Shown here in pieces: positions 39,937 to 49,730 of a stretch of DNA of 64,000 bases. This stretch comes from Kitasatospora kifunensis (GTDB lineage Bacteria > Actinomycetota > Actinomycetes > Streptomycetales > Streptomycetaceae). How positions within the stretch are numbered: the first letter of the stretch is position 1; each line of letters opens with the position of its first letter. Where the stretch lies: the NCBI RefSeq assembly GCF_014203855.1, contig NZ_JACHJV010000001.1, positions 6,200,001 to 6,264,000 on the forward strand. The letters run 5' to 3'. The notes under the pieces are model-generated. The model was not told the origin of the DNA and did no database searches. It saw only the letters and a program-made list of their open reading frames with translations. The position numbers were made by a program, and so were the translations under genes.

Positions 39937-42906
39937 GTGAGAAATCGATGGCCCAAACCGCTCGCGCCAGCTGTCGCAGGCTGCCTGATCGCACTCTCCC
40001 TGACCGCGCTGGCCGCCGCGCCCGCTCAAGCGGCCGCGCCTGGCCGGGCAGCCGCTGCGCCTGCTCAGACGGCCGCCGCCCCCACGAACCCGTTCCCGAC
40101 CCACACCACCTACCAGGTCGGCGTCATGCCCTCGGCCTCGCAGTCCAGCCGCGACGCGGCGGTGGAGAAGCAGTACGACTCCTGGAAGTCGACCTATCTG
40201 CACCAGGGTTGTGCGAGCAACGAGTACTACGTCTCCACCAAGGGCAACAGCGACGCCCCCAACAACGGCCCGGTCTCCGAGGGGCAGGGCTACGGCATGA
40301 ACATCGTGCCGCTGATGGCGGGCTACGACGCCAACGCGCAGAGCGAGTTCAACGGCCTGTGGCAGCTGGTCAAGGACCACGAGGACCAGTACGGCCTGAT
40401 GCAGTGGAAGTTGGACGGCAAGACCTGCAAGTACGCCGACCAGAATACGCCCGACGGCGCCACCGACGGGGACCTCGACATCGGCTACGGCCTGATCCTG
40501 GCGGACAAGCAGTGGGGCGGCTACAGCGCCGACGCCAAGGCCTGGCTGGCCGCCTTCTACGCCCACGACGTCGCCCCCGACGGGCACTTGAAGTGCGAGG
40601 ACGACGGTCCGAACACCGACACGCGGCCCTCCGACCACATGCTCGACCACCTGCGTGCCTTCGCCGCCTACGACACCGCGCACGACTGGAACAAGGTGAT
40701 CCAGCGCACCGAGGCCGTGGACAGCGCTTTCGCCGGCGCGTACTCCTCCAGTGCCAACCTGCTCTCCGACTTCGTGGTCGGCGCGGACGGTGCGAGCCCG
40801 CAGCCCGCGCCCGCCGACTACCAGGAGAACCAGCCGGACAACATCGTCGGCTACAACTCCCTCCGGGTGCCCTGGCACCTGGGTACCGACGCCCTGGTCA
40901 ACGGCAGCGGCACGGCGGCGACCGAGTACGCCTTCGCCAAGGCGGAGAGCGCCTGCCTCAAGGGCCTGTCGGGCGGCACGCCGGCCAATGTCCCGCCGCA
41001 CGTCAACCTGGACTGCACGCCGTACTCGAGCAGCGACCAGTCCGAGGAGGCCGGGGACGCGGTGGGACCGGCCGCGATGGCGGCGGGCGACCAGGCGTGG
41101 ACCGACGCGATCTGGAACGCGCTGCCCAGCAACCCCTACGGTGACGGCTACTACGGCGAGACCATCAAGATGCTGGTCTACCTCGTGATGGCCGGCGACT
41201 ACTGGAACCCGGCCAGCGGCGGCAGCAGCGGCGGTGGCGGCGGCTGCGCCTCGGCCCAACTGCTGGGCGATCCCGGCTTCGAGAACGGCACCAGCACGGC
41301 CCCTTGGGCCCAGACCTCCACGCTCGGGCAGTCCCCGATCAACAACGACACCGCTGACGAGCCTGCCCACTCGGGCAGTTGGGACGCGTGGCTGAACGGT
41401 GACGGCAAGCCGGGTACCGACACCGTCTCGCAGAGCGTCAGTATCCCGGCGGGCTGCACCGCGGGCCTGTCCTACTGGCTGCACGTCGACACCACCGAGA
41501 ACACCGGCACCGCCAAGCCCGACGCGCTGAACGTCCAGCTGCTCGACGGCAGCGGCAACGTGCTGACCACCGTGGCCAGTTACTCCAACCTCGACAAGAA
41601 CAGCGGCTACACGCAGCACACCTTGGACGTCTCCGCCTATGCGGGCCAGAGCGTCACACTGCGCTTCACCGGCACCGAGACCGACGCGAACGGCGGCACC
41701 ACCAGCTTCGTCCTCGACGACACCGCCCTCACCACCTCGGGCGGTAGCACGCCGCCGAGCGGCGGTGCGAGCTTCACACAGGCCGACATCGACTCCGCCG
41801 TGGCGGCGCCGCTGATCGCCTTCGCCGCACCGACCTCGGACAGCCCGCGCCCGGGTACCAGCCCGGCCGCCATCGGGTCGGCGAAGGCGCTCCAGTACCT
41901 CGCGCTGGTCGACAAGACGAGTCCGGGCAGCGCGGCGAGCAACGGGAACACGGTGGACAGTGCGCTGCTCGCCCAGGTCCGCCACCTGATCGCGGGCGGC
42001 AACGAGCCTGACGCCGACGGCGGTCTCGAAGGCTGGGCGCACGCACCGGTCGCGCAGGCGCTGCTACTGCTCAAGAACGGCCCGGCCTGGGGCGAGTTGA
42101 CCGGCGCCGAGCAGAACAAGGTCGGCCTGCTGGAGGCGGCCATGGGCTACGGCGGCAACTACGCCTACAACGACGCCAACAACTTCTCCTCCGGCATCTG
42201 CGGATTCGGTAACTTCACCAAGACCAACAACCCCAACTACCGCGATGGTTACGTGGATGTGGAGCTGGCCGCGATCCAGTTCTTCGGTGCCTCGACCTGG
42301 GACTCGATGCTGGCGGGCTTCGATGACGCGACCGAGGCCGCGCAGCTCGACGCCGCCGGCCTGACCAATGCGGGCGGCTGCTTCGGCACCGTCGGCAGCG
42401 CCGCGAACGCCGCGATCAACCCGCCCTTCGTCTACCAAGGGCACCACAGCGGCGACTTGATGGGATTGTGGAACCAACTGGCCTCCGACACCTTCGACAA
42501 GACCGTCGGCAGCTCCAACGGCAGCGCGCACATCGCCGACAGCAGCACCAGCCCGGAGCAGGGCAAGCTCGGTATGGCTCATGAGTTCGACTCCACCGAC
42601 TCCAACGGCCTGCGCAGCTCGGCCCTGTACTCCTTCGAGGGCTGGATGAACGTGACCGGCAGCCGGTTGGCCATGTCGGCGATCGGCGACTTCAGTTGTG
42701 CGGCGGCCCCGGCCGCGCCGCAGTACCAGGTGGGCAGCCAGGACCTGATCTACAAGCTCCAGCACGGGTACGTCAGTTACGCGCTCAACCAGGACAACAT
42801 CCTGGTGGACGACCACGGCGACCCCAGCAGCGACGGCCCGAACGCCAAGGGCTACCAGTACGACCACGACGCGTACGACGCGGTGGTGGCCACCCAGCCC
42901 TGCTGA
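39937..42906 (+). CDS. Secreted GH8 glucanase/chitosanase with binding module and unknown C-terminal domain
   Basis: 989 residues, signal peptide ~1-33. Residues ~55-430 are glycoside hydrolase family 8: general acid Glu115 in VSEGQGYGM, ATDGDLDIGYGLILAD, and a late YGDGYYGETIKMLVYLV. GH8 includes endoglucanases, chitosanases and xylanases. A GGSSGGGGG linker leads to a jelly-roll-like module (~435-600, LLGDPGFENG ... SFVLDDTAL). A second linker precedes ~380 residues I cannot assign (~615-989), with alpha/alpha repeats and HHSGDLMGLWNQL, possibly a second catalytic domain. GTG 39937 with AAAGGAG upstream. Confidence 0.88.
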   Translation: MRNRWPKPLAPAVAGCLIALSLTALAAAPAQAAAPGRAAAAPAQTAAAPTNPFPTHTTYQVGVMPSASQSSRDAAVEKQYDSWKSTYLHQGCASNEYYVSTKGNSDAPNNGPVSEGQGYGMNIVPLMAGYDANAQSEFNGLWQLVKDHEDQYGLMQWKLDGKTCKYADQNTPDGATDGDLDIGYGLILADKQWGGYSADAKAWLAAFYAHDVAPDGHLKCEDDGPNTDTRPSDHMLDHLRAFAAYDTAHDWNKVIQRTEAVDSAFAGAYSSSANLLSDFVVGADGASPQPAPADYQENQPDNIVGYNSLRVPWHLGTDALVNGSGTAATEYAFAKAESACLKGLSGGTPANVPPHVNLDCTPYSSSDQSEEAGDAVGPAAMAAGDQAWTDAIWNALPSNPYGDGYYGETIKMLVYLVMAGDYWNPASGGSSGGGGGCASAQLLGDPGFENGTSTAPWAQTSTLGQSPINNDTADEPAHSGSWDAWLNGDGKPGTDTVSQSVSIPAGCTAGLSYWLHVDTTENTGTAKPDALNVQLLDGSGNVLTTVASYSNLDKNSGYTQHTLDVSAYAGQSVTLRFTGTETDANGGTTSFVLDDTALTTSGGSTPPSGGASFTQADIDSAVAAPLIAFAAPTSDSPRPGTSPAAIGSAKALQYLALVDKTSPGSAASNGNTVDSALLAQVRHLIAGGNEPDADGGLEGWAHAPVAQALLLLKNGPAWGELTGAEQNKVGLLEAAMGYGGNYAYNDANNFSSGICGFGNFTKTNNPNYRDGYVDVELAAIQFFGASTWDSMLAGFDDATEAAQLDAAGLTNAGGCFGTVGSAANAAINPPFVYQGHHSGDLMGLWNQLASDTFDKTVGSSNGSAHIADSSTSPEQGKLGMAHEFDSTDSNGLRSSALYSFEGWMNVTGSRLAMSAIGDFSCAAAPAAPQYQVGSQDLIYKLQHGYVSYALNQDNILVDDHGDPSSDGPNAKGYQYDHDAYDAVVATQPC

Positions 42907-43164
42907 CCAGCGCTCAACTTCCCGGCAACTTCCCAGTATTCTCCCCGGTTTGGGGCGGTGCGTGTCCCACGCCGCCCCGAGCCGGTCCGCACGTGTGCCA
43001 ACGGTCCGCGGCGCGGTGCACCCCCGTGAGTCCCCGTCCAGCGCGCAGATGAATATCTACCCTTAAATTTGCCATATCTCCGCTCACCGACCCCTCATCA
43101 CACCATGCTGTGGTGGCTGACCGTCAGGTCGGCATAAGTCTCGTACTCACGTGGGGTGGGAACT

Positions 43165-46100
43165 GTGCTGAAACGAGGAGCGCGATGGTTCGCCGCAGGG
43201 GTGGCCGCGCTCACCCTGGCGGCGACCGCGCAGGCCGTGGTGCCGGCCGTCGCGGCGACGCCGCCGCAGCTGGATCTGAAGGTACTGCTGATCGGTGGGG
43301 GCTCGGGCGACCCCACCACCACAGCCTGGCAGAACGCGCTGGACACGGAGGGGGTTCCGTACACGCTGGCGACGAGCAGCGGGGCGATCGGCAGTGAGAC
43401 CGTGTCGCTGCCCGCGCTCTCCAGCGGCACGCACGGCTACTACAACGGCGTGGTGATCGCCGACTCGCCCAGCTTCTTCACCGCGGGTCAGCTCAGTGGC
43501 CTGGACAGCTACGAGTCCAGCTTCGGCGTGCGCCAGCTGGACGGCTACATGTACCCCTCGGCCGCGCTGGGCATGACCGCCGCCGGCTCGGGCTCGGTGA
43601 CCGGGACCGCGCAGCTGACAGCCCCCGCGCTGGCCCAACTGCCCGAGCTGAAGGGCCCGGTGCCCTTCGAGTCCGGCTCCTACGGCTACCCGGCCACACC
43701 GGTGGCCGGCGCCCCGGTCACCCCGTGGCTGCAGAACCCGGCGGGCCAGACGCTGGCCTCCGTCTACCAGCACCCCAGCACCGACCCGCAGGCCGGGGTC
43801 TCGGAGCTGTCGCTCACCTTCAACTACAACTCGACCATGCTGCCCTGGCTGCTGCTCTCGCCCGGGCTGATCAACTGGGTCACCCAGAACACCCACCTCG
43901 GCCTGTACCGGAACTACTTCGGTCAGGACGTCGACGACCTGTTCATCGCGGACAACGAGTGGAGCCGGCAGTACCAGTGCACGCCGGGCGCCACCGACCC
44001 CAATGACGTGCTCTGCCCGGCCGGTGTCGGCGGCAACGCGGCCGACGGTCCGCCGGACGAGCAGATGAGCGCGGCCGACGTGGACTACGTGGCCAACTGG
44101 GAGAAGCAGAGCGGCATCAAGCTGGAGCTCGCGTTCAACGCGATCGGCGCCTGCACCGCGCCGAGCACCACCACCACCTCCAAGGCCAACTGCTCCGGCA
44201 GCACCACGGTGAACGGCAACACCTTCACCGACCCGGGCCAGACGGTCGACAGCGGCTACCCGGACGACTCGGCCTTCGTCAACGAACTGCTCACGCAGCA
44301 GGGGGCGTTCGACTGGATCACGCACACCTGGTCGCACATGTACCTGGGGTGCCAGGTCGGCGGGCCGCAGCCGGCCAACGCGCTGGCCGCGGGCGCCGGC
44401 GGCTCGCTGGCCGCAGGCGGCTACAGCTACGAGGTGACCGCCGCCACCGCCTACGGTGAGTCGGAGCCCTCCACCCCGCAGCAGGTCACCGTCGGCGCCA
44501 ACGGCTCGGTCTCGCTGAGCTGGCCGGATGCCCCCAACGGCGGCGGTCCCTCGCTCGCCAAGCTGGAGTCCGAGTACTTCGGCGGCACCGGCTTCTGGGG
44601 CTACAACGTGTACCGCGCCCCGGCCGGCTCCACCGACTTCGGCCTGGTCGGCCAGGTCAAGGAGGACCCGACCGGCGCGGCCACCAGCTACTCCTTCACC
44701 GACACCGGGGCCACCAGCCCGGGTGGCGGGCCGGGCAGCACCAGCAACTTCCCCACCGCCACCGACCCCGGCATCGGCTGCTCCTCGGCCGCGGCCTGGC
44801 TGCCGGCCACCAGCACCAAGCCGGACTCCAGCATCGAGCAGGAGATCGGCCTGGACGACGCCTTCGCCGTCAACAACGGCCTGACCAACTACAGCACCGG
44901 CAGCCTGGTCACCGGCGAGCACTCCGGCCTGGAGAGCCCCACCATGCCGCAGTCGATGGCGGACATGGGGATCAAGGTCTTCGGCACGGACGCCTCGCGC
45001 CAGCCGCAGAGCTACACCATCGCGGGCAACTCGGCCACCGGCGCGAGCAACACCGCGGTCTCCGCGCCGCGCTACCCGAGCAACATCTACTACAACGCCG
45101 GCAACTGGCCCGACGAGCTGAGCGAGTACAACACCGCCTACGTGGCCCAGGGTTCCTCGATGGGCGACCCGCTGTACCCGAGCGAGAACGGCAAGTGCGT
45201 CAGCACCCCGTCCACCACCTGCACCACCACGCCGGCCACCGAGGCCACCGTGCTCGCCAGCGAGTCGCGGATCATGCTCGGCCACGTGCTGGCCGACGAC
45301 CCGCGGATGAACTACGCGCACCAGACCAACCTGATCGGCCCCGCCACCCAGACCGTCAACGGCGTGACCTCCGACTACGGCTACACGCTGCTCACGCTGA
45401 TCAACAACATGCAGGCGCAGTACAACAGTTGGTACACCGCGCCGCTGACCCAGACCAACGACGCGAGCACCGCGCAGACCCTCGGTGAGTCGGCGGCCTG
45501 GGCCTCGGCCGAGCAGGCCGGGACGGTCACCGCCTCGGTGCAGAACGGCGCCGTGGTGATCGCCAACTCCGGTGGCGGATCGACCACCGTGCCGGTCACC
45601 GTGCCGGCCGGGACTACGGTCAACGGCGCGGCCTTCGGCCAGTCCTACGGCGGCACGCTCTCCGCCTGGACCCCGATCGGGGCCGGCGCGTCCACCACCC
45701 TCACCATCAACGTCCCGCCGCTGCTCACCAGTTCGGCCACCGCCGCGGCGACCGTCGGCGCGGCCTTCAGCACCACGGTGACCGCCACCGGCACCCCGGC
45801 CCCCGCGCTCACGGCGAGCGGCAACCTGCCGGGCGGGGTGACCTTCACCGACAACGGGAACGGCACCGCGACCCTGGCCGGCACCCCGGCGGCCGGCAGC
45901 GGCGGCAGCTACCCGCTGACCATCACGGCCGGCAACGCCTCCGGATCGGTCACCCAGAACCTGACCTTGACGGTGGCTCAGCAGCCGGCCGTCACCAGCG
46001 CCGCCACGGCGGCGTTCACCACCGGCACGGCGGGCACCTTCGCGGTGACCACCAGCGGCTACCCGGCCCCCGCGCTCACCGAGAGCGGGACACTGCCAAG

Positions 46101-46785
46101 TGGCCTGTCCTTCAAGGACAACGGTGACGGCACCGGAACCCTCGCCGGTACACCCGCCGCCGGCACCGCCGGCGGCTACCCGGTGACCATCACCGCGGCC
46201 AACGGTGCGGGCAGCTCGAGTGCCCAAGTCAACGTCACGGTAACCCAGTCCACCGGCCCTGCGGTGACCAGCGCCAGCGCGACCACGCTGACCGCCGGCA
46301 CGGCGGCCAGCTTCTCGGTGACCGCCACCGGCTACCCGACGCCGAGCCTGAAGGCGGCGGGCGCGCTGCCCGCCGGGGTCTCGTTCAAGGACAACGGGAA
46401 CGGCACCGGGAGCCTGACGGGCACCCCCGCGGCGAACAGCGGCGGCGTCTACCCGCTGACCCTGACGGCCACCAACCCGGTCGGCGCCGCCACCCAGGCG
46501 CTGGCCCTGACGGTCGATCAGGCACCGGCGATCACCAGCAAGTCCAGCGCGACGGCCTTCCTGCTGATCCCGTTCAGCTACACCATCACCACCACCGGCT
46601 TCCCGAGCGCGGTGCTGAGTGAGAGCGGCACCCTGCCGGCCGGGCTGAAGTTCACCCCGGGCAGCAACGGCACCGCGACCATCTCGGGCTCCGAACTGGC
46701 GCTCGGGGCCTTCCACCTGACCATCACGGCGAAGAGCGCGGCGGGTACGGTGACCCAGCCGTTCACCCTCTACGCGACCCTCTGA
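43165..46785 (+). CDS. Secreted CE18 (Agd3-like) polysaccharide deacetylase with Ig-like repeats
   Basis: About 1206 residues from GTG 43165; 43156 is an alternative. Signal peptide ~1-31. An N-terminal region (LKVLLIGGGSGDPTTTAW) is followed by the deacetylase core: metal Asp in YFGQDVDDLFIADNEW and the HxxxH pair in DWITHTWSHMYLGC, the signature of carbohydrate esterase family 18 (fungal Agd3, which deacetylates galactosaminogalactan). A fibronectin-like insert (~405-500) follows the HxxxH. The last ~350 residues are four ~85-residue Ig-like (putative Ig) repeats with recurrent SGxLPxGxxFxDNGxGTxxLxGTPA. Likely remodels an exopolysaccharide together with the upstream GH8. Confidence 0.82.
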   Translation: MLKRGARWFAAGVAALTLAATAQAVVPAVAATPPQLDLKVLLIGGGSGDPTTTAWQNALDTEGVPYTLATSSGAIGSETVSLPALSSGTHGYYNGVVIADSPSFFTAGQLSGLDSYESSFGVRQLDGYMYPSAALGMTAAGSGSVTGTAQLTAPALAQLPELKGPVPFESGSYGYPATPVAGAPVTPWLQNPAGQTLASVYQHPSTDPQAGVSELSLTFNYNSTMLPWLLLSPGLINWVTQNTHLGLYRNYFGQDVDDLFIADNEWSRQYQCTPGATDPNDVLCPAGVGGNAADGPPDEQMSAADVDYVANWEKQSGIKLELAFNAIGACTAPSTTTTSKANCSGSTTVNGNTFTDPGQTVDSGYPDDSAFVNELLTQQGAFDWITHTWSHMYLGCQVGGPQPANALAAGAGGSLAAGGYSYEVTAATAYGESEPSTPQQVTVGANGSVSLSWPDAPNGGGPSLAKLESEYFGGTGFWGYNVYRAPAGSTDFGLVGQVKEDPTGAATSYSFTDTGATSPGGGPGSTSNFPTATDPGIGCSSAAAWLPATSTKPDSSIEQEIGLDDAFAVNNGLTNYSTGSLVTGEHSGLESPTMPQSMADMGIKVFGTDASRQPQSYTIAGNSATGASNTAVSAPRYPSNIYYNAGNWPDELSEYNTAYVAQGSSMGDPLYPSENGKCVSTPSTTCTTTPATEATVLASESRIMLGHVLADDPRMNYAHQTNLIGPATQTVNGVTSDYGYTLLTLINNMQAQYNSWYTAPLTQTNDASTAQTLGESAAWASAEQAGTVTASVQNGAVVIANSGGGSTTVPVTVPAGTTVNGAAFGQSYGGTLSAWTPIGAGASTTLTINVPPLLTSSATAAATVGAAFSTTVTATGTPAPALTASGNLPGGVTFTDNGNGTATLAGTPAAGSGGSYPLTITAGNASGSVTQNLTLTVAQQPAVTSAATAAFTTGTAGTFAVTTSGYPAPALTESGTLPSGLSFKDNGDGTGTLAGTPAAGTAGGYPVTITAANGAGSSSAQVNVTVTQSTGPAVTSASATTLTAGTAASFSVTATGYPTPSLKAAGALPAGVSFKDNGNGTGSLTGTPAANSGGVYPLTLTATNPVGAATQALALTVDQAPAITSKSSATAFLLIPFSYTITTTGFPSAVLSESGTLPAGLKFTPGSNGTATISGSELALGAFHLTITAKSAAGTVTQPFTLYATL

Positions 46786-46818
46786 TCGGCCTGATCGACC
46801 TGCTCGACCTGATCGACT

Positions 46819-46871
46819 GAACGCACTGCGGCCGCCTCGGACTTCGGTCCCGGGGCGGCCGTGGTGCGTTC
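46819..46871 (+). terminator. 18-bp hairpin after the CE18 gene
   Basis: GAACGCACTGCGGCCGCC (46819-46836) pairs with GGCGGCCGTGGTGCGTTC (46854-46871) with two mismatches. Between the stop codon and this hairpin are repeats of CTGATCGACCTG. Confidence 0.75.
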
Positions 46872-47158
46872 GGGTTCGGGTTCAGGCTCCGGCTAGGGCT
46901 CTGGCTCGGGTTCGACTTCGGTGAGGTTGCCCTCGATCCTGGCCGGCAGCTCGGTGAGGGTGGCGACGGCAGCGGTGGCCGTGAGGGCGGCGACGCCAGC
47001 GGCAGCGGCGGCGGATCTGCGAGGGCCGGTCGCGGATGCCCCTGGTGGATGCGAGTGGCGCTCAGCGGGCGGGCGTCGGGCGTGGCAGGGTGGGCGGCGA
47101 CGGACGCCCGATCCGTCCCATTGACCAGGTATGTCAGAGATTGAGCGAGGACCAGCGC
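46872..47158. other. Gap between CE18 and molbindin genes
   Basis: GGTTCG/GGCTCGG-rich low-complexity DNA, no convincing coding frame. The molbindin ribosome site GCGAGGACC lies at its end. Confidence 0.4.
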
Positions 47159-47578
47159 ATGAGCCTGAGCATCCGCAACCAGATCCCCGGCACCGTCACC
47201 GCGATCACCAGCGGTGCCGTGATGGCAACCGTGCGAGCGCGCCTGGCGGGTGGTCAGGAGATCACCGCGGCGATCACCCTGGAGGCGGTCAAGGACCTCG
47301 GTCTCGCCGAGGGCTCCAAGGTCAACGCGCTCGCGAAGGCCACCGAGATCGCCCTCGCCACCGCCCCCGTGGCCGGGTTGAGCATCCGCAACCAACTCCC
47401 GGGCACCGTCGTCGAGGTGGCCACCGGCGGCGCGATGGCCACGGTCAAGGTCGCTATTGAGGGCGCCGAGTTGACGGCCGCGATCACCAAGGACGCGGTC
47501 GAGGACCTCGCGCTGCGGGCCGGCGTCCCGGTGGTGGCGCTGATCAAGTCCACCGAGATCTCGCTGGCCGCCGCCTGA
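47159..47578 (+). CDS. Molbindin-like protein with two Mop/TOBE domains
   Basis: 139 residues composed of two ~65-residue repeats, each starting with the Mop motif SIRNQ(I/L)PGTV and ending with KATEIALA or KSTEISLAA. Mop/TOBE pairs bind molybdate or tungstate oxyanions for storage and homeostasis. ATG 47159 with GCGAGG eight bases upstream; the longer frame from 47036 lacks a ribosome site. No mod transporter nearby. 10-bp repeats CCTGCCCGAT follow its stop. Confidence 0.92.
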   Translation: MSLSIRNQIPGTVTAITSGAVMATVRARLAGGQEITAAITLEAVKDLGLAEGSKVNALAKATEIALATAPVAGLSIRNQLPGTVVEVATGGAMATVKVAIEGAELTAAITKDAVEDLALRAGVPVVALIKSTEISLAAA

Positions 47579-47738
47579 CCCTGCCCGATCCTGCCCGATC
47601 CTGCCCGCCGCCGCCCCTCCCGCCACGTCGGACCGGGGGCGGCGATGCGTTGCGCCTGCGGCGGGCAGTCGGTGATGATGCGTCAGTGCGGATATCAAAC
47701 CCGCTGACAAGGCCGAAGAGCGTGAGAGGGCAGACCGG

Positions 47739-48446
47739 ATGGATCACCAAGAGCTTCGCAAGCGCTTCGAATCCCTGACCACCGCCCACCTGGCGGACGC
47801 CTGTATCCGCGCCCAGGTCCCGGTGCGCTGCGCGCCCGCGCAGCTGCGGGCCGTGGTGCCCGGCGGTCGGGTGGCCGGGCGGGTGCTGCCGGTGCGGCAC
47901 GTCGGCAGCGTGGACGTCTTCCTGGAGGCGTTCGAGCAGTGCGCGCCCGGTGACGTGCTGGTGGTGGACAACGGCGGCCGGCTCGACGAGGCCTGCGTCG
48001 GCGACCTCGCGGTGCTGGAGGCGCGCACCGCCGGGGTGTCGGGCGTGGTCATCTGGGGGCTGCACCGCGACACCGCCGACATCCTGGCCATCGGGCTGCC
48101 GGTCTTCAGCCTGGGCGCGCTGCCGACCGGGCCGCAGCGCCTGGACCCGCGGCCCGCCGAGGCGCTGGACTCCGCCCGGGTGGGGGAGTGGACGGTGGGC
48201 CGCGAGGACCTGGTGCTGGGCGATGCGGACGGCGTGCTCTTCGTCCCCGCCGCCCGCGCCGGAGAACTCCTCACACTCGCCGAGCGGATCCGCGACACCG
48301 AGCGGCGCCAGGCCAGGCGGATCCACCGGGGCGACTCGCTGCGGGCCCAGGTCCACTTCGACCGCTACCTCGCCGCGCGCCGCGAGAACCCCGACCTGAC
48401 CTTCCGCGAGCACCTGCGCTCGGTGGGCGGCGCCATCGAGGAGTGA
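47739..48446 (+). CDS. RraA-family protein
   Basis: 235 residues. The family core is visible: TTAHLADACIR, GRVAGRVLPVRHVGSVDVF, APGDVLVVDNGGRLDEACVGDL with a following AVLEARTAGVSGVVIWGLHRD, and GDADGVLFVPAA. Relatives are 4-hydroxy-4-methyl-2-oxoglutarate aldolases/oxaloacetate decarboxylases rather than RNase E inhibitors; GxxxD and R-D ligands support an aldolase. ATG 47739. The stop lies in a triple 16-bp repeat. Confidence 0.87.
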   Translation: MDHQELRKRFESLTTAHLADACIRAQVPVRCAPAQLRAVVPGGRVAGRVLPVRHVGSVDVFLEAFEQCAPGDVLVVDNGGRLDEACVGDLAVLEARTAGVSGVVIWGLHRDTADILAIGLPVFSLGALPTGPQRLDPRPAEALDSARVGEWTVGREDLVLGDADGVLFVPAARAGELLTLAERIRDTERRQARRIHRGDSLRAQVHFDRYLAARRENPDLTFREHLRSVGGAIEE

Positions 48447-48478
48447 CGCCACCGAGGAGTGACGCCATCGAGGAGTGA
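48431..48478. repeat. Three 16-bp copies spanning the rraA stop codon
   Basis: CGCCATCGAGGAGTGA at 48431-48446 and 48463-48478, with CGCCACCGAGGAGTGA at 48447-48462. Each copy contains TGA; the first is the functional stop. Confidence 0.95.
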
Positions 48479-48491
48479 CCGGCGGACCTCG

Positions 48492-49667
48492 TCACACCCC
48501 GCCCGGCAGCCGCACCAGCCCCTCCCGCCGCAGGTCGGCCAGCGCGGGGTACCCGTCCACCGCCATGATCAGGTCGGCCTCGGCGAGCAGCGAACGCAGC
48601 ACGTGCGTGACCCCGTCCGTGCCGCCGACCGCCAGGCCGTACGCGTACGGGCGGCCGACGCCCACCGCCGTGGCGCCGAGCGCGAGCGCCTTGATCACGT
48701 CCGCGCCGCTGCGCACGCCGGAGTCGAAGAGCACCGGGAGTCCGTCGGCCGCGGCCACCACGCCGGGCAGCGCGGTGAGTGCCGGCAGGCCGCCGTTGGC
48801 CTGCCGGCCGCCGTGGTTGGAGCAGTAGACGGCGTCCGCCCCGGCGTCCTTGGCCCGGCGGACGTCGTCGGGGTGCAGGATGCCCTTGAGGATCAGCGGC
48901 AGCGTGGTCAGCGAGCGCAACCAGGACAGGTCCGCCCAGGTCAGCGGGGCGGCGAAGACGCTGGCCCACTCCAGTACCGCCGCGCTGGGATCCTGCTCCG
49001 GAGACTCCTTCAGCCGGGCCTGGAAGACCGGGTCCGAGGTGTAGTTGGCCAGGCAATTGCCGCGCAGCTGCGGGAAGTTGCCGGTCCGCAGGTCGCGCGG
49101 GCGCCAGCCGGTGACCCAGGTGTCCAGCGTGACGACGATGCCCTTGAACCCGGCCGCCTCCGCGCGCCGCACCAGACTCGCCGCCAACTCCCGGTCGGTG
49201 GGGGTGTAGAGCTGGAAGAAGCCCGGGGTGTCGCCGAGTTCGGCCGCCACCTGCTCCATCGGGTCCACGCTCAGGGTGGAGGCGATCATCGGCACAGCGG
49301 TGCGGGCGGCGGCCCTGGCGGTGGCCAGGTCGCCGTGGCCGTCCTGGGCGCAGAGCCCGAGCACGCCGACCGGGGCCAGGAAGAGCGGCGAGGGCAGCGT
49401 CAGCCCGAACAGCTCCACCGTCAGATCGCGCTGCGCCGCGCCGACCAGCATCCGGGGGACCAACGCCCACTGCTCGAAGGCGCTGACGTTGGCCCGCTGG
49501 GTGAACTCGTCACCGGCGCCGCCCGCAACGTAGGACCAGAGGCCCGGCGGCAGCGCGGCCTGCGCCCGATCGGCCAACTCCGCGAAGGCCATGGGGAACT
49601 CGGGGAGGACGCCGCGCAGGGCGTTGAAGTAGATCTCGTTCTGGTAATCACCGAACTTCGAGGTCAT
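48492..49667 (-). CDS. FMN-dependent lactate 2-monooxygenase-like oxidase
   Basis: 391 residues of the alpha-hydroxyacid oxidase family. Seen: LWSYVAGGAGDEFT, LAPVGVLGL, FFQLYTPTDRE, VTLDTWVTGWRPRDL, LILKGILHPDDV, catalytic His in VYCSNHGGRQANGGLPAL, FDSGVRSGADVIKALALGA. The GGRQANGGLPAL variant is characteristic of lactate 2-monooxygenases. ATG 49667 (MTSKFGDYQNEIYF). Just downstream of the amidohydrolase on the same strand, 63 bp apart. Confidence 0.9.
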   Translation of the reverse strand: MTSKFGDYQNEIYFNALRGVLPEFPMAFAELADRAQAALPPGLWSYVAGGAGDEFTQRANVSAFEQWALVPRMLVGAAQRDLTVELFGLTLPSPLFLAPVGVLGLCAQDGHGDLATARAAARTAVPMIASTLSVDPMEQVAAELGDTPGFFQLYTPTDRELAASLVRRAEAAGFKGIVVTLDTWVTGWRPRDLRTGNFPQLRGNCLANYTSDPVFQARLKESPEQDPSAAVLEWASVFAAPLTWADLSWLRSLTTLPLILKGILHPDDVRRAKDAGADAVYCSNHGGRQANGGLPALTALPGVVAAADGLPVLFDSGVRSGADVIKALALGATAVGVGRPYAYGLAVGGTDGVTHVLRSLLAEADLIMAVDGYPALADLRREGLVRLPGGV

Positions 49668-49730
49668 GCCGGCCATCCTGCCACTGCGGTGCGCGGCTTG
49701 TGGGCTTTCCGCACAGTTGGCGACCTCGGG

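Noticed and set aside
43147..46716. Long minus-strand frame opposite the CE18 gene
   Set aside because: Mirror of the repeat-rich coding strand; no ribosome site or recognisable protein features.
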